Assembly: GCA_026390275.1 (NCBI GenBank)
Contig: JAPLGF010000342.1
Location: 1-5,632, forward strand
Length of the DNA stretch: 5,632 nucleotides
Direction of reading: 5' to 3'
From: Candidatus Atribacteria bacterium
Lineage (GTDB): Bacteria; Atribacterota; Atribacteria; Atribacterales; Atribacteraceae
Shown here piece by piece: positions 4,759 to 5,632 of this stretch. A program made the position numbers and the translations under genes. The first letter of the stretch is position 1, and each line of letters starts with the position of its first letter. The notes beneath the pieces are model-generated. The model did no database searches and was not told the origin of the DNA. It saw only the letters and a program-made list of their open reading frames with translations.

Positions 4759-5610
4759 ATGGCTAGACCATTGCGAATCGAATACCCCTTTGCCGTCTAT
4801 CATATAACCTCCCGCGGGAATGCGCGGAACCCGATTTTCGCTGACCATCAGGACCGGCAGAATTTTCTCCATATTTTGGGATTGGTCGTCAAACGATACC
4901 ACTGGCTCTGTCACGCTTATTGTCTTATGGACAATCACTATCACCTTCTGATCGAAACCCCGGATGCCAATCTCTCCTTGGGCATGCGCCAACTGAATGG
5001 TAGGTATACCCAAACCTACCACCGAAAGCACACCACCACCGGACACCTCTTGCCAGGCCGTTTCAAAGCGATTCTGGTCGAAAAAGATTCCTACCTCCTC
5101 GAGCTGTGCCGCTATGTGGTTCTCAATCCGGTTCGAGCGAAGATGGTGGAATCAGTGGAACAATGGCCATGGAATAGCTACCGGTTTACGGTGGGGTTAG
5201 AGCCGGTACCATCCTACCTTTCAGTGGACTGGATCCTCAGTTTCTTCAGTGACGAGCGACCAACCGCCCAGAAGAACTATCAGGCATTTGTCGAAGAGGG
5301 CCTGGGTCGGGCATCACCCTGGGAGAACCTGCAAGGACAGGTGTTACTGGGGAAAGAAGGTTTTGTCGAGACCTTCAAAGACCACTTGGTAAACCAGAAA
5401 GAGATCCAGGAAATACCAGGATCTCAGCGCCTGGTAGGACGACCGACTCTATCCAGTTTATTCCAGGGAATAAAGACAAAGCAGCAGAGAGACCAGAACA
5501 TTCGGGCTGCTTCCCTGGAATACGGGTATACCCTCAAAGAGATCGCCACTCACCTGAACATTCACTACACCACAGTCAGCAAGGTGATATCGAAAGAGAA
5601 CAAAAAATAA
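4759..5610 (+). CDS. REP-associated Y1 (HUH) transposase with C-terminal HTH
   Basis: This 283-residue protein starts MARPLRIEYP, the standard start of the family, so ATG 4759 is preferred over an upstream TTG at 4723. The N-terminal Y1/HUH domain (about 1-140) carries YHITSRGN, the metal-binding HUH motif H60-Y61-H62 within MDNHYHLLIETP, LPGRFKAILVEKD, and CRYVVLNPVRAKMVE, whose Y119 is the likely DNA-linking tyrosine; WPWNSYR closes it. The C-terminal part has a GRP turn near 227 and a helix-turn-helix at about 257-277 (YTLKEIATHLNIHYTTVSKV), probably for DNA binding. All key residues are present, so it should be active. I see no good ribosome binding site (the preceding bases are T-rich), so translation may be weak, as is common for transposases. 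The gene is framed by 9-bp inverted repeats. Confidence 0.9.
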   Translation: MARPLRIEYPFAVYHITSRGNARNPIFADHQDRQNFLHILGLVVKRYHWLCHAYCLMDNHYHLLIETPDANLSLGMRQLNGRYTQTYHRKHTTTGHLLPGRFKAILVEKDSYLLELCRYVVLNPVRAKMVESVEQWPWNSYRFTVGLEPVPSYLSVDWILSFFSDERPTAQKNYQAFVEEGLGRASPWENLQGQVLLGKEGFVETFKDHLVNQKEIQEIPGSQRLVGRPTLSSLFQGIKTKQQRDQNIRAASLEYGYTLKEIATHLNIHYTTVSKVISKENKK

Positions 5611-5621
5611 TAAATGACATT

Positions 5622-5630
5622 TCAAGACCT
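5622..5630 (-). repeat. Right inverted repeat of the intact REP-type element
   Basis: TCAAGACCT, 11 bases after the transposase stop, pairs exactly with 4718-4726. The window ends at 5632, so any extension of the repeat is cut off. Confidence 0.6.
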
Positions 5631-5632
5631 TT

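Larger units (their letters stand above)
4718..5630 (+). mobile_element. REP-type (IS200-like) element with intact transposase
   Basis: AGGTCTTGA at 4718-4726 and TCAAGACCT at 5622-5630 are perfect 9-bp inverted repeats on either side of one complete Y1 transposase gene, giving a unit of 913 bases. The IS256 homology stops at 4716, supporting the left boundary. The window ends two bases after the right repeat, so the right boundary and any rejoining of the IS256 gene cannot be seen. Y1 enzymes move single-stranded DNA by nicking and usually leave no target duplication. Confidence 0.65.

Noticed and set aside
4735..5046. 103-residue minus-strand open frame
   Set aside because: Antisense of the intact Y1 transposase gene.

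Overview
This is a bacterial accessory region made of toxin-antitoxin genes, broken metabolic genes and several generations of mobile-element debris. No ribosomal, tRNA or core metabolic gene fixes the host. An exported CocE/NonD-type hydrolase, chromosomal AbrB-Doc and Phd-PIN modules, and REP-type (RAYT-like), IS256, ISL3 and IS4/IS1634-type transposase sequences would suit an environmental Desulfobacterota or Clostridia genome or metagenome bin; that placement is a guess.

Left part (1-1724): a Phd/YefM-type antitoxin gene overlaps a PIN-domain toxin gene that is cut after about 64 codons. At the cut (about 427-436) the sequence passes directly into the 5' part of a short-chain dehydrogenase gene on the opposite strand, so both genes lost their 3' ends at one junction. 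A gap with a strong inverted repeat follows (933-968). Then comes a complete two-gene module: an AbrB/SpoVT-type antitoxin (1096-1329) overlapping by 4 bases a Doc/Fic toxin (1326-1724). Its consensus-like promoter has a 7-bp-arm inverted repeat over the -10 box.

Middle part (1741-3895): about 470 bases are bounded by inverted repeats (1752-1768 and 2183-2199, 16/17 matching) and hold the frameshifted C-terminal remnant of a REP-associated Y1 transposase. Next, on the minus strand, is a CocE/NonD-type exported hydrolase. Its Ser, Asp and His candidates and its C-terminal domain are visible, but a frame change plus an apparent internal deletion near 3312-3320 breaks the reading frame.

Right part (4166-5632): a pile of mobile elements. 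In order there are an ISL3-type transposase C-terminus with a possible element end, a short array of AAGTTATC repeats next to the palindrome GGTGCCTGGCACC, an internal piece of an IS4/IS1634-type transposase, an IS256 (Mutator)-type transposase C-terminus with its presumed element end, and an intact REP-associated Y1 transposase gene (4759-5610). The last lies between 9-bp inverted repeats (4718-4726 and 5622-5630). IS256-type homology stops within two bases of the left repeat, which suggests the REP-type element entered the IS256 transposase gene, which had itself entered the IS4-type gene.

The genes probably expressed as intact proteins are the first antitoxin, the AbrB-Doc pair and the REP-type transposase. 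I do not see an undescribed multi-gene system. The most informative features are the nested insertions, the two REP-type elements of different age and subfamily, and the likely autoregulatory operator of the AbrB-Doc module.
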